Assembly: GCA_044233745.1 (NCBI GenBank)
Contig: JBIIJN010000035.1
Span: 1-25,410, forward strand
Reading direction: 5' to 3'
DNA length: 25,410 bases
Source: UBA6165 sp044233745
GTDB lineage: Bacteria > Bacteroidota > Bacteroidia > Flavobacteriales_D > Crocinitomicaceae
Numbering within the stretch: position 1 is the first letter of the stretch; each line of letters opens with the position of its first letter. The notes below the pieces were generated by a model. The model worked only from the letters and a program-made list of their open reading frames with translations. It did not search any database and was not told the DNA's origin. The position numbers and the translations under genes are program-made. This document shows positions 24,191 to 25,410 of this stretch, in pieces.

Positions 24191-25410
24191 ATGAGTCAAC
24201 CGATACGCGTACGTTTTGCACCATCCCCAACAGGACCTTTACACATTGGTGGTGTGAGAACGGCATTATACAATTATTTGTTTGCGAAAAAAAACAAAGG
24301 CACATTCATATTGAGAGTCGAAGATACCGACCAAACCCGCTTTGTGCCAGGAGCAACGGATTACATCATTGAGGCCTTAGCCTGGTGCGGAATACAAGCC
24401 GAAGAAGGTCCAGAAATAGGTGGAAACCATGGGCCGTATACCCAATCAGAAAGGAAAGATATTTACCAGCAATACATCAAAGAGCTCATTGCAAAAGAAC
24501 ATGCCTATTTTGCTTTCGACACAGCAGAAGAATTGGATCAGAAACGCCATGCCGAAAAAGAAAAAGGAAATGCCAATTGGCAATATGACGCCTCTACACG
24601 CATGTCGATGCGCAACAGCTTAACCTTGGGCGAAGAAGCAACACAACAATTGATTGACTCCGGCACACCCTATACCATTCGAACAAAAATTCCAACCCAA
24701 GAAACAATCGTATTTCAAGATATCATTCGCGGGGCAGTAAGCGTAAAAAGCGAGGTATTAGATGACAAGGTCTTATTCAAAAGCGATGGATTACCTACTT
24801 ATCATTTCGCCAACATCGTTGACGATCACCTCATGGAAATCAGTCATGTAATACGTGGTGAAGAATGGTTGCCATCAACTGCATTGCACATACTGCTCTA
24901 CTCCTTTTTCGGATGGGACGCACCAAAATTCTCGCACCTACCACTTATTTTGAAACCCGATGGCAAAGGCAAACTATCCAAAAGAGATGGCGACCAAATG
25001 GGATTTCCTGTGTTTCCATTGAATTGGACCAGTGCAGACGGAGAAATTTATACCGGTTTCCGTGAGCAAGGATATTTGCCCGAAGCCTTTATCAATATGT
25101 TGGCTCTTTTAGGCTGGAATCCAGGCACAGAACAAGAACTTTTTAGCTTGGCGGAATTAGAAGAACTTTTCAGTTTAGAAAAAGTGAACAAGTCTGGTGC
25201 GCGCTTCGACCCCGACAAAACCAAATGGTTCCAACAACAACACCTTAAAAATCAAAGTAACGATACAATACTACAAACCATTTCTGATATATTACCGGAA
25301 AACACATACTCTCAAAACGAGCTTAAGTCTATCTGTGGCTTGATGAAAGAGCGTGTGGTATTCGCCCAAGAAATTCCGACAGAAGCAGCGTATTTCTTTG
25401 TGGCACCACA
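24191..25410 (+). CDS. gltX: Glutamate-tRNA ligase, partial (3' end beyond the window)
   Basis: The first 406 codons are present and open to the edge; the complete enzyme is usually about 480-510 residues. GluRS charges tRNA-Glu with glutamate. In organisms with the C5 pathway, that glutamyl-tRNA is also the substrate for tetrapyrrole synthesis upstream of HemL. Class I synthetase signatures are present: 'PSPTGPLHIGGVRTALYNY' (11-29) with a HIGG version of HIGH, 'LRVEDTDQTR' (41-50), 'SDGLPTYHFANIVDDHLM' and 'KLSKRDGD' (261-268), the KMSKS equivalent. The ATG at 24191 gives the usual family N-terminus. The gene diverges from the DUF4175 operon. Confidence 0.96.
   Translation, partial: MSQPIRVRFAPSPTGPLHIGGVRTALYNYLFAKKNKGTFILRVEDTDQTRFVPGATDYIIEALAWCGIQAEEGPEIGGNHGPYTQSERKDIYQQYIKELIAKEHAYFAFDTAEELDQKRHAEKEKGNANWQYDASTRMSMRNSLTLGEEATQQLIDSGTPYTIRTKIPTQETIVFQDIIRGAVSVKSEVLDDKVLFKSDGLPTYHFANIVDDHLMEISHVIRGEEWLPSTALHILLYSFFGWDAPKFSHLPLILKPDGKGKLSKRDGDQMGFPVFPLNWTSADGEIYTGFREQGYLPEAFINMLALLGWNPGTEQELFSLAELEELFSLEKVNKSGARFDPDKTKWFQQQHLKNQSNDTILQTISDILPENTYSQNELKSICGLMKERVVFAQEIPTEAAYFFVAP

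Overview
The window looks like chromosomal DNA of a Bacteroidota bacterium, probably of the Flavobacteriales or a relative. The evidence is the set of gene families (a DUF4175-type protein, PorT-like beta-barrels, an Omp28-like lipoprotein, an SCOT-type CoA transferase), the near absence of Shine-Dalgarno sequences, and two textbook Bacteroidota promoters (TTTG, 19 bases, TANNTTTG) at 1881-1911 and 11257-11287. Coding density is high. I see no tRNA, rRNA, CRISPR array, transposase or integrase.

Layout. (1) 1-1865, minus strand: a beta-barrel protein, free methionine-R-sulfoxide reductase (msrC), and an Ig-like-domain lipoprotein that runs off the left edge. (2) 1958-4526, plus strand: two overlapping genes for exported proteins. 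The first carries protein-kinase-like catalytic motifs (Asp-x4-Asn and Asp-Leu-Gly). The second is a CYTH/triphosphate-tunnel-like protein. I rate this pair as the best candidate for an undescribed system. (3) 4728-9632, minus strand: an orphan OmpR-type response regulator, an ALDH8-type aldehyde dehydrogenase, hemL, a degenerate UbiA-like protein and an unknown membrane protein. (4) 9643-11287, minus strand: a CGPC thioredoxin-like lipoprotein and a beta-barrel protein, with a promoter in front and an intrinsic terminator behind. (5) 11472-17059, plus strand: a class A penicillin-binding protein, scoA, a GT-C membrane glycosyltransferase and scoB. The two CoA-transferase subunits are therefore separated by an unrelated gene. 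(6) 17051-24058, minus strand: a tight operon of a DUF4175 protein, an RsbW-like ATPase, ybeY, mnmG and a zinc-ribbon methyltransferase. (7) 24191-25410, plus strand: the 5' part of gltX.

Three near-consensus parS (ParB-binding) sites lie at 17940-17955, 19820-19835 and 19876-19891, bracketing mnmG. parS sites generally cluster near the chromosome origin, so the window probably lies in the origin-proximal domain. I found no dnaA gene or DnaA-box cluster, so the origin itself is not shown here.

Most genes are housekeeping: tetrapyrrole synthesis (hemL), ketone-body/acetoacetate activation (scoA/scoB), peptidoglycan synthesis, tRNA modification (mnmG), rRNA maturation (ybeY) and tRNA charging (gltX). 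The accessory content is mainly exported or membrane proteins of unknown role.
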